Made by a program: the position numbers and the translations under genes
Notes under the pieces: model-generated
What the model saw: only the letters and a program-made list of their open reading frames with translations
The model's database searches: none
Told to the model about the DNA's origin: nothing
Shown: in pieces, positions 1 through 9,098 of the stretch
How the letters are laid out: each line of letters begins with the position of its first letter
How positions within the stretch are numbered: the stretch's first letter is position 1
Assembly (NCBI GenBank): GCA_015487555.1
Contig: WFPK01000027.1
Span: 1 to 33,476 of the forward strand
DNA length: 33,476 nucleotides
Source of the DNA: Phycisphaerales bacterium
GTDB taxonomy: Bacteria; Planctomycetota; Phycisphaerae; Phycisphaerales; UBA1924
Direction: 5' to 3'

Positions 1-216
1 GCTAAATATCCATCCCTGGGTCGGCACAATAGGAGCCTAAAGTGAGCAGATGTACCCGGAAGGGCGATTTCTGAGGCGATGGCTGCTCGTTGAGGCATTG
101 GGCTTGAGGTATGGGGGGTGCAACTGAATACCAAAGGTATGGCTTTGGCTTTGCCAACACCAGGGAGCCGTCATGGTTATACATCACGAATCCATACACC
201 ACGAATCAGGAAACAC

Positions 217-1194
217 TTATTTGTGTGCAGCCCGTTCAAGCCGTTCCATGATCGCCGAGCGGATCGCCTGGTCATCTGGTCCATATCCAATCGCAGGCTC
301 CTCGATCCAGATCGCCGATTGACCCTCCCGGTCGGCATCGTGAAGCGCCCGGTAGATCGCGCTGGCGTAGGCGTCGAGCTTTGCAGGCATCGAAATCAAC
401 ACGCCGCCCGCCGGGTGCGATCCGATCGACCAGGCGATGAGCGTCACCGAACCCGTAGCCGACCCCAGCTCGTCGGCAGCGACGAGTTTGGTCGGGGTTC
501 TGGGTTGATAGTGCGAGCCGATCATGCCGGGCGATTTGGCGATCGGGTCGTCGTGCGATTTCGTCACACACGCGACAGGCTGACCGATTGTTTCGCTGAT
601 CGCATGGGCCCCGATGATCCCCGGGCGAAGCACCCGGGCAGTTTCGCCCGAGAGATCGACCACCGTCGATTCGATCCCCGCCCGGCAATGCCCGCCATCG
701 ACGATCATCAGGTCCGCATCGGGGAACCCGTCAGCGACATGCTCGGGGGCGGTGGGGGAGATGCGCCCCGATGGGTTGGCGCTGGGCCCAACGATCGGCT
801 TGCCGAACGATTCGATCAACGCCAAGGCGCACGGATGCTCCGGGCACCGCACCGCCACGGTTGATCCATTGGCACAGACGATTCCGGGTACACACTGAGC
901 CTTGGGCAGCACCATCGTCACCGGCCCAGGCCAATACGCCTTTGCGATCAAATCCGCAGGCTCAGGCCAATGCGCCACCACCGTCTTGGCCATCACAATC
1001 CCCGAGACATGCACGATCAGCGGGTTGGTTGCTGGGCGTCCCTTGAGCGCAAACACCCGCTCGACCGCTTTGGCATCGAGCGCGTTGGCTCCGAGCCCAT
1101 AGACCGTCTCGGTCGGGAACACGACGAGCTTACCTTCGCCGAGCCGATCGACGCCTAAGGCGATCGCGCAGGGCCCTTCGAGAATCTCACTCAT
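217..1194 (-). CDS. tsaC: L-threonylcarbamoyladenylate synthase, long Sua5 type
   Basis: The enzyme makes threonylcarbamoyl-AMP from threonine, bicarbonate and ATP, the first step of t6A37 formation in ANN-decoding tRNAs. The YrdC core is clear: VVFPTETVYGLGA near the N-terminus, KGRPATNPLIVHV, WPGPVTMVLPK, VAVRCPEHP, VGPSANPSGR, and GIESTVVDL followed by VLRPGIIG. At 325 residues it is longer than short TsaC (about 190) and carries the SPGMIGSHYQP linker and a C-terminal Sua5 domain. The ATG at 1194 is chosen because the core motif begins about 25 residues later and the codons upstream are the tail of the preceding gene read in another frame. It overlaps that TolC-like gene by 8 bases, so translational coupling is likely. 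Identification is confident; membership of a true operon is inferred. Confidence 0.93.
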   Translation of the reverse strand: MSEILEGPCAIALGVDRLGEGKLVVFPTETVYGLGANALDAKAVERVFALKGRPATNPLIVHVSGIVMAKTVVAHWPEPADLIAKAYWPGPVTMVLPKAQCVPGIVCANGSTVAVRCPEHPCALALIESFGKPIVGPSANPSGRISPTAPEHVADGFPDADLMIVDGGHCRAGIESTVVDLSGETARVLRPGIIGAHAISETIGQPVACVTKSHDDPIAKSPGMIGSHYQPRTPTKLVAADELGSATGSVTLIAWSIGSHPAGGVLISMPAKLDAYASAIYRALHDADREGQSAIWIEEPAIGYGPDDQAIRSAIMERLERAAHK

Positions 1195-3148
1195 CGCCCA
1201 CTTCCGATTCCGATTCCGATTCTGCTGCCGAATCTGGTTCTGGCACAGGCTCGGCTTGAGGCTCGACCTTGTAGTCCAATGCCGACTCGCCGGGGGCGAG
1301 CTGATTGGCATCGGGCACCACGAAATCAATCCGCGAACGATCGAGCGTTGTGCCCATGGCTTTGTGCAGGTCCACGATCGCGATGTTGTAGTTCACCTGG
1401 GCCAAAGCCTCGGCAATCTCGGCGTTGGCGAGCGAATCTTGCTGATTGAGCTCGAGGTTCAATCGCTCGACCGAATACCCGGCGTTGGTCAGCTCCTTCT
1501 CGACAATCAGCGCCCGCAACGCTTCGCTCTGGGCCACCCGCGAGAGGGTGGATTGTTCGATCAGGGCGTTGTTGGTGACGATGGCGTTGAGCGCGAGTTT
1601 GATTTCAAACACGATATTTTGGGCGCTTTGCCGATAGGCCACGACCGATTGCATCCGTTCGAGTCTGGCTTTGCGATACTCAGCTTCGCCGAGCCGATTG
1701 CCGATGGGCTGTTCGAACCGGATGCCCAGGAGCCAATCATCAATAAATCGGCTCGATCGTGAATCGGAGTAGGCATCCTGGAACGAGTCATTGAGCCCCA
1801 GCATCCGCGCTTGCGCGGTGATATCGAGCTTGGGCTTGCGGAGATTCTTGGCGACCTCCTGGCGGATGGAGGCATCGTCGATCGCAAGCAGGGCGATTTC
1901 CATTTCGGGCCGGGTGGTGATGCCGTTGGTGATCGCATCGAGGAGCGAATAGGAGATCGGTTCGGTGATGACATCATCAGTCGGCACAATCAGCATTTCG
2001 CTGCCCACGGGCAGGCCCGGGTCATTCATCAAGAGTTTGAGCTGATCGCTGGCATTGCGGAGATTTGTTCGCGCCACGAGCAGGTCGGATCGCCGACGCT
2101 CAACCCGCGCCACCGCATCGGCGATCTGGGCCTGGCGCGCATCTTGCACCCGCCTTGCTTTGATATCATCGCGAACCTGAATCCCCCGTTCGAGGAGCTT
2201 GGCGCGGATGATGAGTTCTTTATATCGAAGCACCAGCGTCCAGTACGCTTTTTCCGTCTCGGCGGAGGCTTCGATGAGCGAAGACTTGAGCGAAGCCACG
2301 CTCGAACGCTCGGCGTTGCGGGCGATGTAGACCTCGGCCATATTGGTATCACGCCCGAACCCCTGCATCAAAGGCTGGGTGATGTCGAGCACCATATTCG
2401 AGGTGTTGGCGGGGTTGGGCACCGGTGAGGTTCCAAAGAATGAGCTCTCGATATTGGTATAGTTGATGGCATTGGTGAGCTGGATGGTCCCCCCGGTGGT
2501 GAGCTGGCGCGAAACCCCAGCCGAGGCATCACCGGCCTGCGTGATATTCTGAGCGATCGATGCCGAGCCTGCAAAGGCAAAGCCCGCTTGGGGAATTATC
2601 GAATCCTGATACTGGGCCGATGCAAAGAACAGCCAGTCGAACTGCGCCTGGGCCTGGGTGAGCAGGGTCTGCGAGATGGCGGGGACAAAGCTGGCGATTT
2701 CGACATTGAGGTTGTTGCCCGCAGCCGTCTGGATCGCCTGCTCGAGCGAAAGCCCGATGAGCTTGGTGGGCTGACCCATCAGATCATCGCCAACAAGGGT
2801 CGAGATCGGATCATCGCCATCGGGCGATCTGGCTTTGAGCTCGGCGAGGTACCCGGCAGCCGAAAACTCCCGCTCGATCTGTTCGAGATGATCTTCGCGG
2901 ATTTCGAGCTTGGAGAGATCGAGTTGGGTGCTCAGCTCGCGGGGTGCGGGGTTTTCTTTGGCGTGTTGGAGCTCCATTTCGATCGCCCGGATCATGGCCT
3001 GCTGGAGCTCTTTCTCGCCCTGACGCTCAATCGGCGAAGAACATCCTCCAGGCCCACCAAGGCAAAGCCCAGCTGCAAGGATTGCGCCAATCCCGGTATA
3101 GGCGGTTGACGGGGCGAAGACTCGATGATTGCGTGGATTCATAGCCAT
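1187..3148 (-). CDS. TolC-like outer-membrane efflux protein
   Basis: A 653-residue protein resembling the outer-membrane factor (OEP/TolC) family, the exit duct of tripartite efflux or type I secretion systems. The N-terminus has basic residues, a hydrophobic stretch and then GGPGGCSSP, which could be a lipoprotein site at the Cys, although the usual Leu at -3 is missing. Two long helical repeat regions follow, rich in Ala, Gln and Arg (for example ARQAQIADAVARVERRRSDL), alternating with strand-like segments, as expected for TolC protomers. The C-terminus is an unusual Glu/Ser/Pro tail ending SESESESEVGDE, encoded by a short 6-base repeat. No inner-membrane pump or adaptor lies beside it. 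An in-frame ATG at 3142 is an equally possible start. The gene is divergent from the SH3-like gene, with about 120 bases between them. Confidence 0.85.
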   Translation of the reverse strand: MAMNPRNHRVFAPSTAYTGIGAILAAGLCLGGPGGCSSPIERQGEKELQQAMIRAIEMELQHAKENPAPRELSTQLDLSKLEIREDHLEQIEREFSAAGYLAELKARSPDGDDPISTLVGDDLMGQPTKLIGLSLEQAIQTAAGNNLNVEIASFVPAISQTLLTQAQAQFDWLFFASAQYQDSIIPQAGFAFAGSASIAQNITQAGDASAGVSRQLTTGGTIQLTNAINYTNIESSFFGTSPVPNPANTSNMVLDITQPLMQGFGRDTNMAEVYIARNAERSSVASLKSSLIEASAETEKAYWTLVLRYKELIIRAKLLERGIQVRDDIKARRVQDARQAQIADAVARVERRRSDLLVARTNLRNASDQLKLLMNDPGLPVGSEMLIVPTDDVITEPISYSLLDAITNGITTRPEMEIALLAIDDASIRQEVAKNLRKPKLDITAQARMLGLNDSFQDAYSDSRSSRFIDDWLLGIRFEQPIGNRLGEAEYRKARLERMQSVVAYRQSAQNIVFEIKLALNAIVTNNALIEQSTLSRVAQSEALRALIVEKELTNAGYSVERLNLELNQQDSLANAEIAEALAQVNYNIAIVDLHKAMGTTLDRSRIDFVVPDANQLAPGESALDYKVEPQAEPVPEPDSAAESESESEVGDE

Positions 3149-3271
3149 GCTTCAACGGTAGGTTGGGTAGAATGGGGTGTCGTTGCCCTGCCTCAGAGAA
3201 CCTCGACGATGAGGACGGGTACACTTTGGGGGAGACACGATCCGGATTTGGAACAGCCTTGGAGCTCAGCC

Positions 3272-4663
3272 ATGCGAAAGAACATCCATATGACCAGAAT
3301 CTCGATTACCACTTGTGTCTTCGGGCTTGCCCTTGTTGGGGGCTCGGTGTCCGTATTGGCCGAGTCAACAGGTGCTTTGGGTACCCAAGGCGTTGCTCAA
3401 GATGCTGCTCGGGCCGATTTGCCGCTTCAGATCGTCAAGGCTGACAAGTCTTTTCTCCGCAGCGGCGGCCAGGATATCTTCTACGCCATCGCCGAGCTCA
3501 ATGCCAACACCCCCCTGCAAGCGATCGACACCTCGGGAACCTACACCCAAGTCCTGCTCCCTGACTTCGTCGGTGCCTTTGTGTCCGCCAACGAAGTCGA
3601 AGCCGCTTCAGGTGGAAAAACACTCACTTTGATTGTCGATTCCAAGCTCCTCGCCCCATCGCATTTGTCAGGGCTTGCCGGGGCATGGAAAACGCTCTAC
3701 GACGCCGCTCTGCCGATGGGTACAACGCTCAAAGTGCTCGAAGTGCTCAAGAATGATGCAGGGGTTGTTTTGGGCTATCGCGTCATCGCTCCGACAAGCC
3801 CCTCGGGCGAGTTGCCCGTAGCCTATATCAGATCCGATGCGCTCCGCGACGCCACCGCCGAGGAAATCAGCGCCTTCAAAGCGGGGACCCAGCTCCCATC
3901 AACCAAACCATCGATCAAACCAGCGCCCAAACCAGCGCCCAAACCCGATCCAATTGCGGAAGAAGCGACCGAGCCATCAGCTCGAGATCAGGTCGATCAT
4001 TCGATGATGGACGAGATGGACATGCCCTCGTCCGAGCCCGTCGAGATCGAGAATGCAGCGCCGATCAAGGTCGAGACCGCTTTGGCACCCAAGGGTCGCA
4101 CCGCGCCGAGCGGTCGTGTGAGTGCTTCTGCCCTTGAAGACCTCGAAGCCGCTTTTGATTCGGCCCGCACATTGCCCAAAGCCCAGCTCGATGATGCCCT
4201 CGACGAGCTCTACGCCGAGTTCACCCGCACCCGCGCTCAGGCCCAAGAAGGTTCATCATTGGCTAACGCCCTCGATCAGCGCATCGAGTGGCTCGATATC
4301 CGGATGGAATCGCGCGATCAGCGCCGGGCCATCGCGGCGACCCTGGCAGCCTACGACGCCAAAGCCGATCAGCTCGCCAAAGATATCCAGGCTTGGCAGG
4401 ACGGACGGGCCTACCAGCTCGTCGGGCGCATGGTCACCAGCGCGGTCTACACCGGCGATCGCCTGCCATTGCTCTATCGCATCCAGGCGACCGACCCGGC
4501 AACAGGGGCCCAGCGCACCGTTGGGTATGTCGCCCCCAACGCCGAGCAGGACTTTCGGCATCTTCTGGGCCGAGTCGTCGGCGTCATCGGAAAAACAAAC
4601 AACGATCAATCGCTCAAACTCATCGTCATCGAGCCCGAGCGCATCGATCCCATGCCAGAATGA
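3272..4663 (+). CDS. secreted SH3-like domain protein
   Basis: A 463-residue exported protein. The ATG at 3272 is preceded by GGAG at 3261-3264 and opens a signal peptide with hydrophobic core CVFGLALVGGSVSVLA, cleaved probably after VLA. Residues about 40-115 (LPLQIVKADKSFLRSGG and onward) look like a bacterial SH3 domain; such domains often bind cell-wall or protein ligands. A Lys/Pro linker (KPAPKPAPKP, about residues 210-230) and an acidic segment follow, then a helical region around 285-375 and a second beta-rich domain at about 375-463 (GRAYQLVGRMV, GDRLPLLYRI, LKLIVIEPERI). It probably lies in the periplasm. The FIST gene starts 10 bases downstream, so the two are likely cotranscribed. 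The exact function is unknown; the SH3 assignment is moderately sure. Confidence 0.8.
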   Translation: MRKNIHMTRISITTCVFGLALVGGSVSVLAESTGALGTQGVAQDAARADLPLQIVKADKSFLRSGGQDIFYAIAELNANTPLQAIDTSGTYTQVLLPDFVGAFVSANEVEAASGGKTLTLIVDSKLLAPSHLSGLAGAWKTLYDAALPMGTTLKVLEVLKNDAGVVLGYRVIAPTSPSGELPVAYIRSDALRDATAEEISAFKAGTQLPSTKPSIKPAPKPAPKPDPIAEEATEPSARDQVDHSMMDEMDMPSSEPVEIENAAPIKVETALAPKGRTAPSGRVSASALEDLEAAFDSARTLPKAQLDDALDELYAEFTRTRAQAQEGSSLANALDQRIEWLDIRMESRDQRRAIAATLAAYDAKADQLAKDIQAWQDGRAYQLVGRMVTSAVYTGDRLPLLYRIQATDPATGAQRTVGYVAPNAEQDFRHLLGRVVGVIGKTNNDQSLKLIVIEPERIDPMPE

Positions 4664-4673
4664 CCCAATCCCA

Positions 4674-5969
4674 ATGGCTCAAGAACCAAGCGATGATCTC
4701 GATATGATCAAGATGGTCGCTGCGCTCTCGACGCGCCAAGACCCCATCGACGCGGCGCTCCAGGTCGCCGATCGCATCAAGTCCCAGCTCGGCTCAGCGC
4801 CCGATCTGCTGATGGTCTTTGCAACGCTTCATCATGCCCGAAGGATGGGCATGATCGCTGATACCCTCCGCGATCGGCTCAGCTCGTCGCACATGCTCGG
4901 GATCACCGCATCGGGCGTGATGTCGGGCCCCACCGAGGTTGAGCAAGGGCCGGGGCTCTCGGTTATGGCGTGTCGTTTCCCGGGTGTGGGGATCAATCCG
5001 TTCTGGATCGACCACCTTTCGCCGAGGGATTCGATGGAGACCCGGGCAGCAGCCTTGTCCGATCGCATCGGCGCATCGGAAGACATGAAGGTGACCCTTT
5101 TCTTTGCCGACCCATATTCCGTTCCGATGGTCAACCTGATCCCCGCGCTCAGCGCTGCGCGGATGCAGGTCGTGGCCGAGTCGGGACGAGTGGATCACAT
5201 CGGTACCATCCTCGGGGGCATGGCCTCGGCGGGCAATCGCGCCAATACCAACACCCTGCTCCTCGATGGTGAAATCCGCAACTCAGGGGCGATGGGCGTC
5301 ACACTCTCCGGGCCGATCCAGATCGACACCATCGTCTCGCAAGGATGCCGACCCATCGGGCACCCGATGATTATCACCAAAGCCCGAGGCAATCTCTTGC
5401 TCGAACTCGGAGGCGTCCGGGCGGTCGATGCCATCCGCGAACTCGTTAGCGAGCTCGACGCGAACGACAAGCAGCTCCTTGGCGATGGGTTGGTGATGGG
5501 ACGGGTCATCAATGAGAACAAATCGCACTTTGGGCGAGGTGATTTCCTGATCCGCAACATCATGGGCGGCGACGAGACTTCAGGAGCCGTCGCCGTTGCC
5601 GATCTGGTCCACGCCGGGCAGACTATTCAGCTTCATCTTCATGACGATCAAACCGCCCGCGAAGACCTCTCGCTTTTGCTCGATGGGCAAAGGCTCTATT
5701 CCAAACCCGCCGGTGCTTTGCTGATCTCATGTGCCAGCCGAGGGCATGCGTTCTTTGGGGATTCGGGTCATGATGCTGCAGCGATCACCCATGCGTTCGA
5801 TCAAAAACCCGATGGTGCAAACTTGGCCAAGTCAGGCACCGAGGTCGATCCCCAGGCGGGCATCCCGGCTGCGGGTTTCTTTGCCGCCGGCGAAATCGGC
5901 CCGGTGGATGGACAGGTTTTCCAGCACGGGCACGCTGCCGTCGTCGCCCTGTTCCGCCAGCCGGAGTAG
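4674..5969 (+). CDS. FIST domain sensory protein
   Basis: A 431-residue soluble protein with the FIST_N plus FIST_C arrangement, a ligand-binding sensory module proposed to bind small molecules such as amino acids. Typical features are the N-terminal phrase TLHHARRMGMIADTLRDRL, the run of small residues GITASGVMSGPTEVEQG, VTLSGPIQIDTIVSQGCRPIG in the middle, and the C-terminal SCASRGHAFFG and GFFAAGEIGPV motifs that mark FIST_C. No kinase, GGDEF or methyl-accepting domain is fused to it, so it would act as a stand-alone receptor. The ATG at 4674 lies 10 bases after the SH3-like gene; an ATG at 4704 is a weaker alternative. The family is sure, the ligand and partner are unknown. Confidence 0.88.
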   Translation: MAQEPSDDLDMIKMVAALSTRQDPIDAALQVADRIKSQLGSAPDLLMVFATLHHARRMGMIADTLRDRLSSSHMLGITASGVMSGPTEVEQGPGLSVMACRFPGVGINPFWIDHLSPRDSMETRAAALSDRIGASEDMKVTLFFADPYSVPMVNLIPALSAARMQVVAESGRVDHIGTILGGMASAGNRANTNTLLLDGEIRNSGAMGVTLSGPIQIDTIVSQGCRPIGHPMIITKARGNLLLELGGVRAVDAIRELVSELDANDKQLLGDGLVMGRVINENKSHFGRGDFLIRNIMGGDETSGAVAVADLVHAGQTIQLHLHDDQTAREDLSLLLDGQRLYSKPAGALLISCASRGHAFFGDSGHDAAAITHAFDQKPDGANLAKSGTEVDPQAGIPAAGFFAAGEIGPVDGQVFQHGHAAVVALFRQPE

Positions 5970-6097
5970 CCCGTTCCTTTGGTGTTGCAGCCTCCTTGTG
6001 CGGTATGTCCACTCTGCCAAACTGACAGCCTCATGCACTTTGGGCACCCTGGCGGGGGTGTTTGGGCCCCTGGGGACGAGAATTCGACAAAATGAAA

Positions 6098-6113
6098 TGG
6101 CACGGCAGTTGCA
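6098..6113 (+). promoter_or_regulatory. sigma-54 (RpoN) promoter of dnaK
   Basis: The bases TGGCACGGCAGTTGCA match the sigma-54 consensus TGGCACG-N4-TTGCW at every defined position. The invariant GG (6099-6100) and GC (6111-6112) are separated by exactly 10 bases. The predicted start of transcription is near 6124, giving a leader of about 73 bases to the dnaK ATG. The element lies in the 227-base gap after the FIST gene. No CIRCE operator and no sigma-32 type promoter was seen in this gap. The match is read directly; use by RpoN in the cell is inferred. Confidence 0.82.
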
Positions 6114-6183
6114 ACTCTTGTGCGGAATCACACACATAACCACTCCCCACGAGGCCTCATCAGCCAAAATCGGGGATTGACAG

Positions 6184-6190
6184 AAGGAGG
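6184..6190 (+). promoter_or_regulatory. strong ribosome binding site of dnaK
   Basis: AAGGAGG lies 6 bases before the ATG at 6197. It is one of only two full-length Shine-Dalgarno sequences noticed in the window and fixes the dnaK start. The bases 6187-6193 are complementary, with one G-T wobble, to 6152-6158, so the site could be partly masked in the mRNA. Confidence 0.85.
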
Positions 6191-6196
6191 CTTATC

Positions 6197-8110
6197 ATGG
6201 GAAAAATCATCGGAATCGACCTCGGAACGACCAACTCGGTCGTCGCCGTCATGGAAGGCGACGCGCCCAAGGTGCTTATCAATAGCTCGGGCAACCGCAC
6301 GACCCCGTCGGTCGTCGGTTTCACCGACAAAGGCGAGCGCCTCGTTGGGCAACAGGCCAAGCATCAGCAAGTGACCAACCCAAAGAATACCGTCTTTTCG
6401 ATCAAGCGGTTCATGGGGCGGCGTCACAAAGAAGTATCATCAGAAGAAAAACTTATCCCCTACGAAATCACCGGAGGCCCCGAGGATTTCGTCAAGGTCA
6501 ATGTACGAGGTGAAGAGTTCACCCCCCAGCAAATCTCGGCGATGATCCTCGGCGAGCTCAAACGCACCGCGGAAGATTACCTTGGCGAACCCGTCACCGA
6601 AGCGGTGATTACCGTGCCGGCGTACTTCAACGATGCGCAGCGCCAGGCGACCAAAGACGCCGGCGAGATCGCGGGCTTGAGTGTCAAACGGATCATCAAT
6701 GAACCCACCGCTGCTGCGCTCGCTTATGGGCTCGACAAGCAGGCCAACGAAAAAATCGCGGTCTTCGATCTCGGTGGCGGGACCTTCGATGTCTCGATCC
6801 TTGATGTCGGCGATGGTGTTTTCGAGGTCCTCTCGACCAATGGCGATACCCATCTCGGTGGTGATGACTGGGATCAGCGATTGATCGACTTCATCGCCGA
6901 GGAGTTCCGCAAGTCGGAGGGTGTTGATCTGACCGCCGATGCGATGGCGATGCAACGGCTCAAAGAGGCTGCGGAAAAGGCCAAAATCGAACTGTCGAAC
7001 TCGCAGGAGACCACGATCAACCTGCCGTTCATCACCGCGACCGATGCGGGACCCAAGCATCTCCAGCAGACGCTGAGCCGGTCGAAGTTTGAATCGCTCT
7101 GTGATGATCTCTTCAATCGCGTCAAGGCCCCATGTCTCAACGCGCTCAAGGACGCCGGGGTTGATATCTCCAAGATCGACGAAGTCGTGCTCGTCGGGGG
7201 TTCGACCCGGATGCCCAAAGTCCAGGAAATCGTCAAAGAGCTCTTCGGCAAAGAGCCCAACAAGACCGTCAATCCCGACGAGGTCGTCGCCATCGGCGCA
7301 GCCGTCCAAGGTGGCGTGCTTTCTGGCGATGTCAAAGATGTGCTGCTCCTTGATGTGACACCATTGTCGCTCGGTGTCGAAACCATGGGCGGCGTGATGA
7401 CCAAACTCATCGAACGCAACACCACCATCCCGACCTCGAAGAAGGAAATCTTCTCGACAGCGGCGGACAATCAGCCAAGCGTGCAGATTCATGTGCTCCA
7501 AGGCGAACGAGAGTTTGCCAAGGACAACCGGACGCTGGGGATGTTCGAGCTTGCCGATATTCCGCCAGCGGCAAGGGGCACGCCTCAGATCGAGGTCGAG
7601 TTTGCCATCGACGCCAACGGCATCCTTCAAGTCACCGCGACCGACAAAGGCACGGGCAAGAAGGCCGACATCCGCATCGAGAACTCGGGCGGGTTGGATA
7701 CCGCCGAGATCGACAAGATGAAGGCCGACGCCGAGGCGCACGCTGAGGAAGACAAGAAACGCCGCGAGTTGGTCGATCTCAAGAACCGGGCCGACGGCAC
7801 GATCGCCCAGATCCGCAAAAGCGTCGAAGAGCACGGCGAAAAGGTCACCCCCGAAATCCGTTCCTCGATCGAGGCTGCGATTTCAGGGCTTGAAACCAAG
7901 CTCAAGGACGAGTCGGTCACAAGCCAAGCCATCGAAGCCGGGCTCAAAGAGCTCGAAGCCGCCTCGATGGAACTGGGCAAGGTGATCTACGAAGCAAGCG
8001 CCGCCCAGGCGGGCGATGCATCGGCTGCACCAGAGCCCGAAGCTTCATCGGCTTCGAACGATCCCGATGTGATCGACGCTGAATATGAAGTGAAGGACGA
8101 CGACAAGTAA
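6197..8110 (+). CDS. dnaK: molecular chaperone DnaK (Hsp70)
   Basis: A complete 637-residue Hsp70. The ATPase domain begins [19 protein letters not shown] and carries [43 protein letters not shown] and [12 protein letters not shown]. The interdomain linker and substrate-binding domain follow ([11 protein letters not shown], then [16 protein letters not shown]), and the protein ends in a helical lid with an acidic tail ([14 protein letters not shown]). It folds nascent and stress-damaged proteins with DnaJ and GrpE. Neither dnaJ nor grpE is adjacent, so dnaK stands alone here between its own promoter and terminator. Regulation appears to use sigma-54 rather than the usual heat-shock elements. 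Start and identity are certain. Confidence 0.98.
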   Translation: MGKIIGIDLGTTNSVVAVMEGDAPKVLINSSGNRTTPSVVGFTDKGERLVGQQAKHQQVTNPKNTVFSIKRFMGRRHKEVSSEEKLIPYEITGGPEDFVKVNVRGEEFTPQQISAMILGELKRTAEDYLGEPVTEAVITVPAYFNDAQRQATKDAGEIAGLSVKRIINEPTAAALAYGLDKQANEKIAVFDLGGGTFDVSILDVGDGVFEVLSTNGDTHLGGDDWDQRLIDFIAEEFRKSEGVDLTADAMAMQRLKEAAEKAKIELSNSQETTINLPFITATDAGPKHLQQTLSRSKFESLCDDLFNRVKAPCLNALKDAGVDISKIDEVVLVGGSTRMPKVQEIVKELFGKEPNKTVNPDEVVAIGAAVQGGVLSGDVKDVLLLDVTPLSLGVETMGGVMTKLIERNTTIPTSKKEIFSTAADNQPSVQIHVLQGEREFAKDNRTLGMFELADIPPAARGTPQIEVEFAIDANGILQVTATDKGTGKKADIRIENSGGLDTAEIDKMKADAEAHAEEDKKRRELVDLKNRADGTIAQIRKSVEEHGEKVTPEIRSSIEAAISGLETKLKDESVTSQAIEAGLKELEAASMELGKVIYEASAAQAGDASAAPEPEASSASNDPDVIDAEYEVKDDDK

Positions 8111-8137
8111 TCCTTTGCCCAACTCAAACCTTACCAG

Positions 8138-8166
8138 CCCGTCCCGTTTGGGACGGGTTTTTATTT
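8138..8166 (+). terminator. intrinsic terminator of dnaK
   Basis: A perfect 8-base-pair GC-rich stem (CCCGTCCC at 8138-8145 and GGGACGGG at 8150-8157) with a GTTT loop is followed by TTTTTATTT. The stop codon of the convergent zinc-ribbon gene lies inside the T-tract at 8161-8163. It can end dnaK transcription; on the other strand it lacks a long T-tract after the stem, so bidirectional action is uncertain. Confidence 0.92.
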
Positions 8167-9084
8167 GAACTTCGGCCTCGGCAACGCAAGCCCATCACGC
8201 GTCCAGAAAATCGAAAACGGGATGCGGGAGCGAGGCGGGAGCGTCAATATGATGATGCCTCGTGCGATCTTGCGCCCAAGAAAAACACCCAGAAGGATCA
8301 TAGGTAACTGGATGCCCACCGCGACCGGGGTCAGCAGGCTGGCGTACAGCTCTTTGGCGATCTCCGAGGCCTGGAGCGCAAAGAACATCGGAGGTGAGAA
8401 GGAAAAGAACGATAGGACGACAATGAATACACTCGCAACGACGGGAACCATCGCTGCCCGTTTCCGGCTTGCGCCAAGCAAGACAATGCTCCAGAACACG
8501 CCGGTCAAAAACGCAACGATCCAGGCGGGAATCACATACATGAAAGTCGAGCGATCAAACTCCTTCCAAAGCCCGCCGAACTCAGCGACGATTTCATTGA
8601 GGTGCTCGTCTACCCAGTCGCTCGGGACGCTCACCCATTGATAATACGCTTCTGGCGTAGCTGCCCACCCTGCAATGCTTGTCGTCGTTCCGTTTTCCTC
8701 TGCCCATTGGTAGTATGCCTTGCCGATTTCTTTGGCAAGCGGGTCGCCGACTGCGCGCGAGGCGCTGTCGGCGAAGGAGCCAACAATCAGAATCTGTATG
8801 ATGAATGCAAAGAGCAGCGCAATGATCCACACCCCAGCGATCAGCGCCCGAAACCGGTTCACCCAATGCGACATCGTTGGATACGACTGCAACGCCGCGA
8901 CGGTGCCGCACTCGGGGCAACGAGCGATGGGGAGTTGATAGTGTTCCTCTTTGACCACCGCCTGCCCGAAGAGATTGAACCCGCACTTGATGCACGCGCG
9001 ATCGGCGCGGATGCTCTCGATCAAATCGCCAGCGTCGCAGGGCATTGATGGGGTCTGGGTGTGTGTGTCATTTGTTGTATTCAT
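8161..9084 (-). CDS. zinc-ribbon multi-pass membrane protein
   Basis: A 307-residue protein of unknown function. Near the N-terminus CIKCGFNL (Cys 31, 34) and CPECG (Cys 56, 59) form a four-Cys zinc ribbon of the sort common in planctomycete hypothetical proteins. Four hydrophobic segments follow: FRALIAGVWIIALLFAFIIQ, TFMYVIPAWIVAFLTGVFW, VVASVFIVVLSFFSF and VAVGIQLPMILLGVFLG. A long loop between the first two contains AYYQW twice. The ATG at 9084 is preferred because AGGGGAT lies just upstream. The similar gene upstream ends 14 bases before this start, so the two probably form an operon. No catalytic motif is visible. Confidence 0.75.
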   Translation of the reverse strand: MNTTNDTHTQTPSMPCDAGDLIESIRADRACIKCGFNLFGQAVVKEEHYQLPIARCPECGTVAALQSYPTMSHWVNRFRALIAGVWIIALLFAFIIQILIVGSFADSASRAVGDPLAKEIGKAYYQWAEENGTTTSIAGWAATPEAYYQWVSVPSDWVDEHLNEIVAEFGGLWKEFDRSTFMYVIPAWIVAFLTGVFWSIVLLGASRKRAAMVPVVASVFIVVLSFFSFSPPMFFALQASEIAKELYASLLTPVAVGIQLPMILLGVFLGRKIARGIIILTLPPRSRIPFSIFWTRDGLALPRPKFK

Positions 9085-9098
9085 ATCATCCCCTGCGT

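Noticed and set aside
2-202. A 66-codon frame starting with GTG, 14 bases after the tsaC stop
   Set aside because: No ribosome site, no domain, and codon choice unlike the neighbours; the first 216 bases hold nothing I can support as a gene.
118-864. A 248-codon plus-strand frame opposite tsaC
   Set aside because: Arg/Asp/His-rich translation typical of an antisense shadow.
3149-3271. Possible sigma-54 promoter (TGGGGTGTCGTTGC near 3175)
   Set aside because: The GG to GC spacing is one base short and the -24 box lacks CAC, so it is probably chance.
5970-6196. Search for a CIRCE operator or sigma-32 promoter before dnaK
   Set aside because: No TTAGCACTC-N9-GAGTGCTAA type repeat and no CTTGAA/CCCCAT pair was found; only the sigma-54 element fits.
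6440-7834. A 464-codon open frame on the strand opposite dnaK
   Set aside because: It mirrors the codon bias of dnaK, has no recognisable domain and lacks a promoter or ribosome site; long antisense frames are expected opposite GC-rich genes.
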